Both the position numbers and the translations under genes were made by a program. From an uncultured Bacteroidales bacterium (GTDB lineage Bacteria > Bacteroidota > Bacteroidia > Bacteroidales > UBA932), in the NCBI GenBank assembly GCA_905233345.1, contig CAJODQ010000004.1:5710-69709 (forward strand): a stretch of 64,000 bases of DNA, given 5' to 3'. Positions 55,751-64,000 of this stretch are shown piece by piece (position 1 is the first letter of the stretch; each line of letters begins with the position of its first letter). The notes below the pieces were generated by a model. That model saw only the letters and a program-made list of their open reading frames with translations, had not been told where the DNA came from and did no database searches.

Positions 55751-57013
55751 ATGATCAATCGACCCTGGAAGCTCGCCCTGGCGGCTTTTCTTTGTGTAAC
55801 TGCCTGCACCTCCCCGCGGACCGATTTTGTCCGGGTGGAAGACGGGCATTTTGTCCGTCACGGACAGCCGTACCGCTATATCGGCACCAATTTCTGGTAC
55901 GGTCCCATCTTGGCTTCGGAAGGCCGGGGAGGAGACTATGACCGGCTGGTGCGGGAGCTGGACGCGCTCAAGGCACTCGGCATCGAGAACCTGCGCGTGC
56001 TGGTGGGCGGTGATGGCCCGGACGGCATCTTCTCGCGCGTGGACCCGTCGCTCCAGACGGCTCCGGGCGTTTACAACGACACGCTGCTGGTCGGCCTCGA
56101 CCGTTTCCTGGTGGAACTGGGCAAGCGCGACATGCAGGCCGTCCTGTTCCTCAACAATTCCTGGGAATGGTCGGGCGGTTACGGGCAGTATCTGGAATGG
56201 GCGACGGGCGAGCCCACGCTCATTCCCCTGATCGACGGCTACTGGCCCTTCATGCAGCAAATGCGCGGGTTCCAGACCAACGCCGACGCGCAGGAACTTT
56301 TTTATAATCACGTACGGGCCATCGTGGGCCGTACGAATTCCCTTACCGGCAAGCCTTACAAGGACGACCCGGCCATCTTCGCCTGGCAGATCGGCAATGA
56401 GCCCCGCTGCTTCTCCGACGATCCGGCCATCCGTGACGGCTTTATTGGCTGGCTGACCGAATCGGCCCGGCTGATCAAGGAACTCGACCCGAACCACCTG
56501 GTCTCCACGGGCAACGAGGGCCTCATGGGTTGCGAAGAGGACGCCGCGCTGGTGGAACGGGTCAATGCCATCCCGGGCATCGACTACATGACCATCCATA
56601 TCTGGCCCTATAACTGGAGCTGGGTGCGTGCCGATCACCTGGAAGAAGATATGGACACTGCCCTGGAAAAGACAGACGCTTATGTGGCCGGACACGCCGA
56701 TTTGGCCCGCCGCCTCGGTTTGCCACTCGTACTGGAAGAATTCGGTTTCCCGCGCGATGGTTTCTCTGACAGCCGCGCGGCTACCACGAAATGCCGCGAC
56801 CGTTATTACGCCCATGTCTTCGGTCTGGTGCGCGACGGACAGCTGGACGGCGCCAATTTCTGGGGATGGAGCGGTTTCGCCCGTCCGGCCCATGCGCAGT
56901 GGGAGCGCGGAGACGATTACACGGGCGACCCGGCGCAGGAGGCCCAGGGCCTGAACGGCGTCTATGACGATGATACAACTGTTGAAATCATTCAACATAA
57001 CATAATCAATTAA
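55751..57013 (+). CDS. GH5 (subfamily 7-like) endo-beta-mannanase, lipoprotein
   Basis: An endo-acting glycoside hydrolase of family 5. The start at 55751 gives a lipoprotein signal with TAC at Cys19. The barrel opens with YIGTNFWYGPILAS (43-56), characteristic of the mannanase subfamily. The acid/base Glu217 is in AWQIGNEPRC and the nucleophile Glu330 in VLEEFGFPRDG; HIWPYNWSW lies at 283-291. The 420 residues match a catalytic domain without a binding module. It is first in the operon with the SusC/SusD pair, 20 bases before susC. It should cut beta-1,4-mannan at the cell surface, but subfamily placement is by eye. Confidence 0.88.
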   Translation: MINRPWKLALAAFLCVTACTSPRTDFVRVEDGHFVRHGQPYRYIGTNFWYGPILASEGRGGDYDRLVRELDALKALGIENLRVLVGGDGPDGIFSRVDPSLQTAPGVYNDTLLVGLDRFLVELGKRDMQAVLFLNNSWEWSGGYGQYLEWATGEPTLIPLIDGYWPFMQQMRGFQTNADAQELFYNHVRAIVGRTNSLTGKPYKDDPAIFAWQIGNEPRCFSDDPAIRDGFIGWLTESARLIKELDPNHLVSTGNEGLMGCEEDAALVERVNAIPGIDYMTIHIWPYNWSWVRADHLEEDMDTALEKTDAYVAGHADLARRLGLPLVLEEFGFPRDGFSDSRAATTKCRDRYYAHVFGLVRDGQLDGANFWGWSGFARPAHAQWERGDDYTGDPAQEAQGLNGVYDDDTTVEIIQHNIIN

Positions 57014-57033
57014 TTATTAACCTAAAATGTAGC

Positions 57034-60000
57034 ATGAAACACAAGCTGTTAACCATCATGCTGGCATTCCTCGCCACCGCCACGGGCCTGTTCGCGCAGG
57101 TACGCGTGACCGGTACCGTCACGGACGATACCGGCTATGGTGTCATCGGAGCCAGTGTCATGGAAAAGGGCACCCAGAACGGTGCCGTCACAGACATTGA
57201 TGGAAAGTATGTGATCACGGTACGCCCCGGCGCCACCCTGGTCTTCTCTTCCATCGGTTATGCAACACAGGAGGTGGCCGTCGGTAACCGCTCGGTGGTC
57301 GACGTCCTCCTGGCATTGGATACGGAACTGCTCGACGAAGTCGTCGTCGTCGGTTACGGTACCATGAAACGCAGCGACCTTTCCGGTGCTTCCGTCTCAA
57401 TGAAGGAAGAAGACCTGAAGGGATCGATCATCACGAACCTCGACCAGTCCCTGCAGGGCCGTGCCGCCGGTGTCTCCGCGGTGCAGACCTCGGGTGCTCC
57501 GGGTTCTTCTTCATCCATCCGCGTCCGTGGCCAGGCGACCGTCAACGCCGGTGCCGAGCCGCTGTACGTGGTTGACGGTGTGATCGTCCAGGGTGGCGGC
57601 AACTCCGGTGCCGATTTCGGTCTCGGCGATGCCCTGGGTAATGGCCGCGTGTCGACCATCTCCCCGCTGTCCACCATCAACCCGGCCGATATCGTGAGCA
57701 TGGAAATCCTCAAGGATGCGTCCGCGACGGCCATCTACGGTGCACAGGGTGCCAACGGTGTGGTCCTGATCACCACCAAGCACGGTAAGTCCGGCGAGGC
57801 GAAGTTCTCGTACGACGGCATGGTCGCCGTTTCGCGCCAGAACAGCCGCATCCGGATGATGAACCTCCGCGAGTTCGCTGAGTATTACAACGACATGGTG
57901 ACCCTCGGTGAGGTGGAAGCCAATGCCATGTATGCCGATCCTTCCATCCTCGGCAAGGGTACCAACTGGCAGGACGAGGTGTTCCGCACGGCCATCCAGC
58001 ACCAGCATCAGCTGGCCGCCCAGGGTGGTACCGACAAGGTGCAGTACTACATCTCCGGTTCGTACATGAACCAGGAAGGTACCATCATCGGTTCCAACTT
58101 CGACCGTCTGAGCTTCCGTACCAACGTGGACGCCAAGCTCAAGGAATGGTTCAAGCTGGGTGTCAACGCCACTTACGCACTGACCCATGACAACCTGAAA
58201 CTGGCCGACGGCCAGGAGGGTGTGATCTTCTACTCCCTGTCCAGCCTGCCCGACATTCCGGTGTACGACATCGACGGCAACTACTCTACGGTCGTCCGCG
58301 AAGGCTACTCCACCAAGAACCCGGTGGCCCTGGCCATGTACAACGAGAACCTCCTGAAACGCCAGAAGCTGACGGGTAACCTCTACGCCGAACTGACGCC
58401 GATCAAACATTTCGTGTGGCGCAGTGAGTTCGGTTTCGACATCAGCTCCTCGCAGGCAGATACCTACAAGCCCAAGATTACGCTGGGTACCTTCCAGCAG
58501 GCTTCCAACTCCATCAGCCAGCAGCGCAATTCCAGTACGTACTGGTCGGTCAAGAACTACCTGACCTACAGCAATACCTTTGGCAAGCACAGCCTGACCG
58601 CGATGGTCGGACAGGAAGCCTGGGAATCGAAATGGAGCTACGTGCGCGCCGCGAATACGGACCTCCCGTCCGATGAAATCCACAACATTGCCCTGGCAAC
58701 GGGCACGCCCAACGTGGGCGGTGGTTTCGGCAGCAGCGCCATGGCTTCGTTCTTCACCCGCGAAACCTACAACTTCGACAACCGCTACCTGCTCACCTAT
58801 ACCTTCCGTTACGATGGTTCATCTAACTTCGGTCCGGATAACCGCTGGGCAGGCTTCCACTCTGTGGCTGGTAGCTGGCGCTTCACTAACGAGCCTTTTT
58901 ACTCTCCCGCAGCGAAGACCGTCCTGACCGACGGTAAACTCCGTATCGGCTGGGGCCAGACCGGTAATGCCAACATCGGCTCCGGCGCCTGGGAAGCCGG
59001 CATGAGCAAGATGCCGAGCGCCCTGGGTGACAGCCAGCGTCCCGCCAACATTCCGAACACCGGTATCCACTGGGAGAAGCAGCAGCAGACCAACGTGGGT
59101 GTCGACCTGAACTTCTTCCAGAACCGCTTGAACCTGACGGTCGATGTGTACCAGAAGATCTCATCCGACATGCTGATGTCGATGACCCTTCCTTCCTACA
59201 TGGGTACGCAGGGCAACGGATCTTCCCGCCTGAATGCGCCGAAGGGTAACTACGGTACCATCCGTAACCGTGGTCTGGAAATCACCCTGGATACCCACCC
59301 GGTCGACCGGCGTGGTTTCCGTTGGGACAGCAACTTCCAGATTTCGTTCAACCGCAACAAACTGCTGGCCCTCGACGGCACCGCCAATGCGCAGCTCGTC
59401 GGTTATGGCCAGTGGAACGACATCGTGTCGGTCACCGAGATCGGCGGTTCCCTCTACAGCTTCTACGGCTACAAGGTCGTGGGCGTGTACAAGGACTTCG
59501 ACGATATCATGAACTCCCCGAAGGCCGAGAAATTCCCGGAAGACGGCGTGTTCAACCGCAACACTACCGTATGGCCGGGCGACCTCAAGTTTGAAGACGT
59601 CAACAAGGACGGCGTCATCAATGAGCTCGACCGCACCAACATTGGTTCCCCGCTGCCGAAATTCACCTTTGGTTGGACCAATACCTTCACCTTCAAGAAT
59701 TTCGACCTGACCATCTTCCTCAATGGCTCGTATGGCAACAAGGTGCTCAACTACAACATGATGGGCCAGGGCTACAACGGCCTCGTCCACATGAACAGCG
59801 TCTGGACGAACCAGCACATCAGCATACAGGACCGTGCCCGCCTGGCGGAGATCGATCCTTCCAAGCAGTATCCGGCCGGCGAGAGCTGGTTGTGGGATGT
59901 CACCAACGTGCGCGTGGTCAATGCAGACACCAAGACGCCGCGTCCGACCATTGCCGACCCGAACGACAACGACCGCCTGAGCGACCGTTACGTGGAAGAC

Positions 60001-60252
60001 GGCTCCTACCTCCGCATCAAGAACATTACCCTCGGCTACAACCTGCCGAAACGTGCGCTTGAGAAGATGCGGATGGACAACATCCGTTTCTATGTGAACG
60101 TCCAGAACCTCTACACCTTCACCAAGTATACGGGCTACGATCCTGAAGTCGGTGCTTCCACGCAGGATTCCTCCGGTCTGACCTTCGGTGTGGACAACGG
60201 ACGTTATCCTTCTCCGATGACTTGTTCCTTCGGTATGAACATCACTTTCTAA
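57034..60252 (+). CDS. SusC-like TonB-dependent glycan transporter (PUL 2)
   Basis: Outer-membrane importer of PUL 2. A signal peptide (to about residue 21, LFAQ) precedes a carboxypeptidase-regulatory-like domain (22-95, VRVTGTVTDDTGYGVIGASV). The DEVVVVGYGTMKRSDLSGAS region (101-120), plug (IRVRGQATVNAGAEPLYVVDG) and large beta barrel follow, ending in GMNITF. The 1072 residues are typical. It is clearly different from the PUL 1 transporter and would import manno-oligosaccharides if the neighbouring GH5 and GH92 calls are right. Confidence 0.96.
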   Translation: MKHKLLTIMLAFLATATGLFAQVRVTGTVTDDTGYGVIGASVMEKGTQNGAVTDIDGKYVITVRPGATLVFSSIGYATQEVAVGNRSVVDVLLALDTELLDEVVVVGYGTMKRSDLSGASVSMKEEDLKGSIITNLDQSLQGRAAGVSAVQTSGAPGSSSSIRVRGQATVNAGAEPLYVVDGVIVQGGGNSGADFGLGDALGNGRVSTISPLSTINPADIVSMEILKDASATAIYGAQGANGVVLITTKHGKSGEAKFSYDGMVAVSRQNSRIRMMNLREFAEYYNDMVTLGEVEANAMYADPSILGKGTNWQDEVFRTAIQHQHQLAAQGGTDKVQYYISGSYMNQEGTIIGSNFDRLSFRTNVDAKLKEWFKLGVNATYALTHDNLKLADGQEGVIFYSLSSLPDIPVYDIDGNYSTVVREGYSTKNPVALAMYNENLLKRQKLTGNLYAELTPIKHFVWRSEFGFDISSSQADTYKPKITLGTFQQASNSISQQRNSSTYWSVKNYLTYSNTFGKHSLTAMVGQEAWESKWSYVRAANTDLPSDEIHNIALATGTPNVGGGFGSSAMASFFTRETYNFDNRYLLTYTFRYDGSSNFGPDNRWAGFHSVAGSWRFTNEPFYSPAAKTVLTDGKLRIGWGQTGNANIGSGAWEAGMSKMPSALGDSQRPANIPNTGIHWEKQQQTNVGVDLNFFQNRLNLTVDVYQKISSDMLMSMTLPSYMGTQGNGSSRLNAPKGNYGTIRNRGLEITLDTHPVDRRGFRWDSNFQISFNRNKLLALDGTANAQLVGYGQWNDIVSVTEIGGSLYSFYGYKVVGVYKDFDDIMNSPKAEKFPEDGVFNRNTTVWPGDLKFEDVNKDGVINELDRTNIGSPLPKFTFGWTNTFTFKNFDLTIFLNGSYGNKVLNYNMMGQGYNGLVHMNSVWTNQHISIQDRARLAEIDPSKQYPAGESWLWDVTNVRVVNADTKTPRPTIADPNDNDRLSDRYVEDGSYLRIKNITLGYNLPKRALEKMRMDNIRFYVNVQNLYTFTKYTGYDPEVGASTQDSSGLTFGVDNGRYPSPMTCSFGMNITF

Positions 60253-60268
60253 TTGGGAGGACGACAAG

Positions 60269-62047
60269 ATGAAACATATGATCAAATATATTGTAACCGC
60301 AGTCGTTGTCGTGCTGATGACCGCCGCATGCGAAAAGTTCCTGGACCGTCCGGCCGAAGACAGCTACACCACTGCCAACTACTACCAGAACGACCAACAG
60401 GTGGAGCAGTCCGTGAACTACCTGTACAACTCCCCGTGGTATGATATCATCCGCTTCTACATCTATGGTTCCGAAACCATGTGCGGCAACGTATATCAGG
60501 GCAACAACGCCTATTCCACGCTCACGGTGAACGGTACGGATGCAGACTTGAAGAACATGGCCTATGCGCTGTGGTCGGAGAATGCCCATTGCAACACCGT
60601 GATCAACAATATTCTCAATTCCACAGGCACGGCCAGCCAGGCTGCCAAGGACAAGGCGATCGGCGAGGCACTGGCCTGGAAGGCGATGGCTTATTTTATC
60701 CTGGTGCGCACCTTCGGTGACGTTCCCATCATCCACGACAACACCGAGGTGATCAAGGAAGCCACGTACAACGAGCAGTACAAGGTTGAGAAGGCCGATG
60801 TCTACGAATACATCATCATGACCCTCGAGAAGGCCATGGAGAAATTGCCGAAAGATCCCAACATCGGCAAATACAACCGTATCGACTACTATGCGGCGGA
60901 AGCCCTGCTCGCCAAGGTCTATCTGACCCGGGCCGGCGTGAGCGGCTCCCTGAGCTCCGGCGACCTGGCCGCTGCCAAGCAGTATGCCAAGGATGTGATC
61001 GACAATTCCGGCCGCAGCCTGACGCCCAAGTACTCCGACGTGTTCCGTCTCAGCCCGACCGTGTTCCAGCAGACCGGCGAGAACCTCTTCTCCTGGCAGT
61101 GGACTTCCACGTCCGGCAACTGGACGGCCCAGAACTCCATCCAGAGCGACGTAGGTCTGACCGGTTTCAGTGAGTTCGGCGACATCTGGGGTGACTGGAA
61201 AGGCCCCAGCGTGGACCTGCAGGATCTCTTCGGCGTTTCCGCTGACGAAGACCCGGAACTCCGCGTGGATACGGATGACCGTCGTGCCGCCACCATCTTG
61301 ATGTTCGGCGACTACCTCCCGTATTTCTGGGTGGACAAGGGCGGTTTTGACTTCTACCGCTTCTTCTTCGACGATACGTATTATCCGACCGGCATGGATC
61401 AGAATGGCTCCAACAAGCAGTGGTGCTGCCAGAGCGGTGCCAACTATGTCAAGCACCTGTTCGGTTGCGGTGCTGACCACCAGTCCGCCCTGGGCGTGAG
61501 CGCCGGCCGCATGTCCTATCAGCTGCCTACCCATATCCTCCGCCTGTCCGATATCTATCTGGTCTACGCAGAGGCTGCTTACCTGACCGGTGACGTTTCC
61601 TCGGCCCTCGAGTATGTGAACAAGGTGCGTGCCCGTGCCAACGCCAAGCTTTACACCTCCATCACCATCAACGACATCTGGAAAGAGCGTCGTCTGGAGC
61701 TGGCCATGGAAGGTGACAACTGGTACGATTACGTCCGTCGTTCCTACTACGACGTGGACGCCTGCATTGCTGAGCTCAAGGCACAGCGCCGTTCCCACTG
61801 GGATGGTATTTCCGGTGTGTACAAAGACTATGTGATCGATGCCGAAGGCAACTATGTCGGCCCCGGTGCCCATCCTTGGGACAAGAGCGTCATCGTTTAC
61901 AATCCCTCCGACGAACTCGTCGACGTGAAGCCCTCCATGTTCACGGTTCCGTTCCCCACCGAAGACGTGGTGATGAACCCGAACGTCGGATCGACGGCTG
62001 CACCCATCCACGTGGATGTCCGCGAGACGTATTCCTATGACTTTTAA
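60269..62047 (+). CDS. SusD/RagB-like glycan-binding lipoprotein (PUL 2)
   Basis: Surface lipoprotein partner of the SusC above. The lipoprotein signal MKHMIKYIVTAVVVVLMTAAC is followed by EKFLDRPAEDSYTTANYY, a typical SusD start. Helical segments include IGEALAWKAMAYFILVRTFG and ALEYVNKVRARANAKLYTS. The C-terminal region has ERRLELAMEGDNWYDYVRRS. At 592 residues it is somewhat longer than many SusD proteins. A Met three codons in is an alternative start. It lies 16 bases after susC and 11 bases before a glycan-binding protein. Confidence 0.96.
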   Translation: MKHMIKYIVTAVVVVLMTAACEKFLDRPAEDSYTTANYYQNDQQVEQSVNYLYNSPWYDIIRFYIYGSETMCGNVYQGNNAYSTLTVNGTDADLKNMAYALWSENAHCNTVINNILNSTGTASQAAKDKAIGEALAWKAMAYFILVRTFGDVPIIHDNTEVIKEATYNEQYKVEKADVYEYIIMTLEKAMEKLPKDPNIGKYNRIDYYAAEALLAKVYLTRAGVSGSLSSGDLAAAKQYAKDVIDNSGRSLTPKYSDVFRLSPTVFQQTGENLFSWQWTSTSGNWTAQNSIQSDVGLTGFSEFGDIWGDWKGPSVDLQDLFGVSADEDPELRVDTDDRRAATILMFGDYLPYFWVDKGGFDFYRFFFDDTYYPTGMDQNGSNKQWCCQSGANYVKHLFGCGADHQSALGVSAGRMSYQLPTHILRLSDIYLVYAEAAYLTGDVSSALEYVNKVRARANAKLYTSITINDIWKERRLELAMEGDNWYDYVRRSYYDVDACIAELKAQRRSHWDGISGVYKDYVIDAEGNYVGPGAHPWDKSVIVYNPSDELVDVKPSMFTVPFPTEDVVMNPNVGSTAAPIHVDVRETYSYDF

Positions 62048-62058
62048 TCTATGATCCG

Positions 62059-63363
62059 ATGAAAGCAATGAAAAGTAATATTTGCATATTCTTGAGCCTC
62101 TTCCTCGTAGCTGCCTGCTCGACCTGGGACTATCCCGATCGTTTCCGGCAGACGGAAGGCCTGCCCTCGGTCGATTACATCCGCTATGCGGACCGCGACG
62201 TGGTTATCACGCAGGCTGCCATGGAAGAGATGATCTGCCTTGTCGGTGACAACCTCACCAGCATCCACGACCTGTACTTCAACGACCAGGCGGCTGTGTT
62301 GAACACCAGTTTGATCACCAACCACACGCTCCTCGTCAACGTACCGAGAAACCTGCCGAAAGAGCAGACCGACAAGATCTACATGTACAACAAGGCCGGT
62401 GACATGGTGACCTACGATTTCAAGGTCCTGCCGCCGGTTCCGAAGGTGTCGGGCATGTCGCTCGAATGGGCACAGCCCGGCGAGACCGTGACCATCACGG
62501 GTTCTTATCTCTTCGCTCCGCTGACCGTGGAATTCCCGGGCGTCGATCCGGTTTCCGTCACTTCTTCCACCGGCGATGCCTTCGACATCACCATTCCTGA
62601 AGGCGCCCAGCCTGGCAAGATCAAGGTGACGACGGCTTCTGGTACTGCACAGTCCGTGTTCATGTACAAGGACAGCCGCGGCATGCTCTTCAATTTCGAT
62701 ACCGACAATCATCCGGCCAACCACGGCTGGCATGCCCAGGTCATCGAAACCGATGCGACCGCCATCAGCGGCAACTTCTTGCGTCTGGGTGACCCGAACG
62801 TCACGCTCGACGAAGAAGGCGGTTGGAACGACGCCAACTTCTCCTTCGAGTACTGGCCGGGCGACTGGGACGATCCGGTAACCTATGCCGAGAGCCCCCG
62901 TCTGACCGACTATGCCGACTTCAGTGAATGGAAGAACATGGCTCTCAAGTTCGAGCTCTACATCCCGAGCAGCAATCCTTGGAAGTCCGGTGCCATGCAA
63001 CTGATCGTGGCCGGTGTCGACCTTGTTACCGGTGGCGGCGAGAATGTCCCCGACATCTACGGCAACATCACGGCCGGTGCCAACAACATGTTTATCAGTG
63101 GCGACGGCAAGCCAATGGCTCCGCGTGCGCTCTTCCGTCCCTGGACGACCACGGGTTCCTATGATACCGGTGACAAGTGGATTACGGTGACTGTCCCGTA
63201 TACCGAATTCATGTATAATTCGGATGGTACGGCGAATTCCTATGAGATCAAGCCCGAGACCTTCACTTCCCTGACGATCTTCGTCTGGAGCGGCGGTGTC
63301 ACGGGTACGGCATGCCAGCCGATCATCAAGATCGACAACATCCGTGCGGTCCCTTACAAATAA
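62059..63363 (+). CDS. Surface glycan-binding protein with IPT-like domains (SusE/F position)
   Basis: A surface lipoprotein that captures glycan for the SusCD pair. The signal is MKAMKSNICIFLSLFLVAAC (Cys20). Residues about 30-225 read as two IPT/TIG immunoglobulin-like domains, for example PKVSGMSLEWAQPGETVTIT followed by GSYLFAPLTVEFPG. The C-terminal part (about 230-434) resembles the glycan-binding beta-sandwich of SGBP-B proteins, with tryptophan-rich stretches (FEYWPGDWDDP, FRPWTTTGSYDTGDKW, TIFVWSGG) that could stack on sugars. The 434 residues and position fit the family. Ligand identity is inferred from context. Confidence 0.9.
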   Translation: MKAMKSNICIFLSLFLVAACSTWDYPDRFRQTEGLPSVDYIRYADRDVVITQAAMEEMICLVGDNLTSIHDLYFNDQAAVLNTSLITNHTLLVNVPRNLPKEQTDKIYMYNKAGDMVTYDFKVLPPVPKVSGMSLEWAQPGETVTITGSYLFAPLTVEFPGVDPVSVTSSTGDAFDITIPEGAQPGKIKVTTASGTAQSVFMYKDSRGMLFNFDTDNHPANHGWHAQVIETDATAISGNFLRLGDPNVTLDEEGGWNDANFSFEYWPGDWDDPVTYAESPRLTDYADFSEWKNMALKFELYIPSSNPWKSGAMQLIVAGVDLVTGGGENVPDIYGNITAGANNMFISGDGKPMAPRALFRPWTTTGSYDTGDKWITVTVPYTEFMYNSDGTANSYEIKPETFTSLTIFVWSGGVTGTACQPIIKIDNIRAVPYK

Positions 63364-63381
63364 TCAATAGGAGAACAGAAT

Positions 63382-64000
63382 ATGAAAAAAACACTGAAAT
63401 ATTCCGTACTCGCTGCCCTTTGTGTCGTGATGTCCCTGATGTCCGGCTGCGTGTCCTCCCTGGACACCGATCAGTTCGTTGACAAAGGCATCACGCTGGC
63501 AGCCATTGCTCCCAACCCCGTGATGCGTGGTGGCGAACTCCACATCGTGGGTAGCAATCTTGAAAACGTGAAGGAAGTACGCTTCGCCGGCGGTGTGAGC
63601 GTCACCGATATCAGAACCGTGGTGACGGGCCGCAAGGGAGAGATCTGCGTGACGGTGCCGCTCGAAGGCCCTGAGGTGGGTCCCGTGACCATCGTCGCCG
63701 CTGATGGCCAGACCTCTTCCTCCATGTCCGACCTGACTTTCACCGAACCGATCACGATCGAATCCGTTTCGCCGGAAGTGGTGCTTTCGGGCGACGTGGT
63801 CACCATCCGGGGTGAATACCTGAACACTGTGAAGGAATTGATCCTCGGCGGTGACGTCTACGTGACGGAGTTTGCTTCGCAATCGCGCCACGAACTGTCG
63901 TTTGTCCTCCCGTTCAATGCCATCACGGGCTATGTCATCCTGAGTGATGTCAATGAGATCGAGGACCAGAACACCATTCCGAACAAGATCTATTCTGCGG
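63382..64000 (+). CDS. IPT/TIG-domain surface lipoprotein, cut by window edge
   Basis: The gene starts at ATG 63382 and is still open at the last base of the window; 206 codons are visible. It begins MKKTLKYSVLAALCVVMSLM followed by SGC, a lipoprotein signal. Two IPT-like repeats follow: ITLAAIAPNPVMRGGELHIV then GSNLENVKEVRFAGG, and ITIESVSPEVVLSGDVVTIR then GEYLNTVKELILGG. It lies 18 bases after the other glycan-binding protein and is probably the second surface glycan-binding protein of PUL 2. Its C terminus is unseen, so a catalytic domain cannot be excluded. Confidence 0.85.
   Translation, partial: MKKTLKYSVLAALCVVMSLMSGCVSSLDTDQFVDKGITLAAIAPNPVMRGGELHIVGSNLENVKEVRFAGGVSVTDIRTVVTGRKGEICVTVPLEGPEVGPVTIVAADGQTSSSMSDLTFTEPITIESVSPEVVLSGDVVTIRGEYLNTVKELILGGDVYVTEFASQSRHELSFVLPFNAITGYVILSDVNEIEDQNTIPNKIYSA

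Overview
The window looks like chromosomal DNA of a GC-rich member of the Bacteroidales. The signs are two SusC/SusD polysaccharide utilisation loci (PULs), a hybrid two-component regulator fused to an AraC output domain, promoters of the Bacteroidetes type (TTG, about 19-23 bases, TAnnTTTG), almost no Shine-Dalgarno signals, and many Sec or lipoprotein signal peptides. I saw no rRNA, tRNA, CRISPR array, transposase or prophage. A genus call (Alistipes-like or Cryptobacteroides-like) would be a guess.

Layout. 1-484: no gene, but densely folded non-coding DNA. 485-24193: PUL 1. A hybrid sensor/regulator (-) faces a + operon of carboxylesterase, SusC, SusD, a repeat-containing surface lipoprotein and two alpha/beta-hydrolase esterases. 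An intrinsic terminator closes it, overlapped by a promoter for an unrelated lipoprotein plus beta-barrel pair. A convergent - operon follows, with two GH3 glycosidases and two more esterases. The five esterases and two exo-acting GH3 enzymes suggest de-esterification and trimming of a decorated hemicellulose; no endo-glycanase is present.

24364-52314: mostly core genes. These are a lysophospholipid-type acyltransferase, phosphofructokinase, a large MscS channel with a histidine-rich segment, a three-gene envelope-stress-like cluster, a PreA-like pyrimidine dehydrogenase, a radical SAM protein, a thioesterase, a Ste24-like protease and an NlpC/P60-LysM hydrolase. Then come a purine nucleoside phosphorylase-MtnA-metallohydrolase operon, a TPR protein, GyrA, ClpC, an SGNH hydrolase, an AlkD-like protein, a pseudouridine salvage operon (deoxyribosyltransferase-like, PsuK, PsuG), Ogt, an EamA transporter, an M28 peptidase, carbonic anhydrase and RidA. 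Several serve nucleoside and pyrimidine turnover.

52322-64000: PUL 2. A GH92 alpha-mannosidase (-) diverges from an AraC regulator (+), followed by a GH5 mannanase-like enzyme, SusC, SusD, a glycan-binding lipoprotein with IPT-like folds, and a second IPT lipoprotein cut by the window edge. This points to a mannose-containing glycan.

The most unusual signals are non-coding. A family of 28-base palindromic units occurs six times, four of them as two head-to-head pairs read in frame inside the AlkD-like gene. A foldback element of about 226 bases has ends that coincide with the stop codons of both flanking genes. A folded domain of about 200 bases lies at the left edge. A 14-base direct repeat at 22-base spacing overlaps the PUL 2 promoter.
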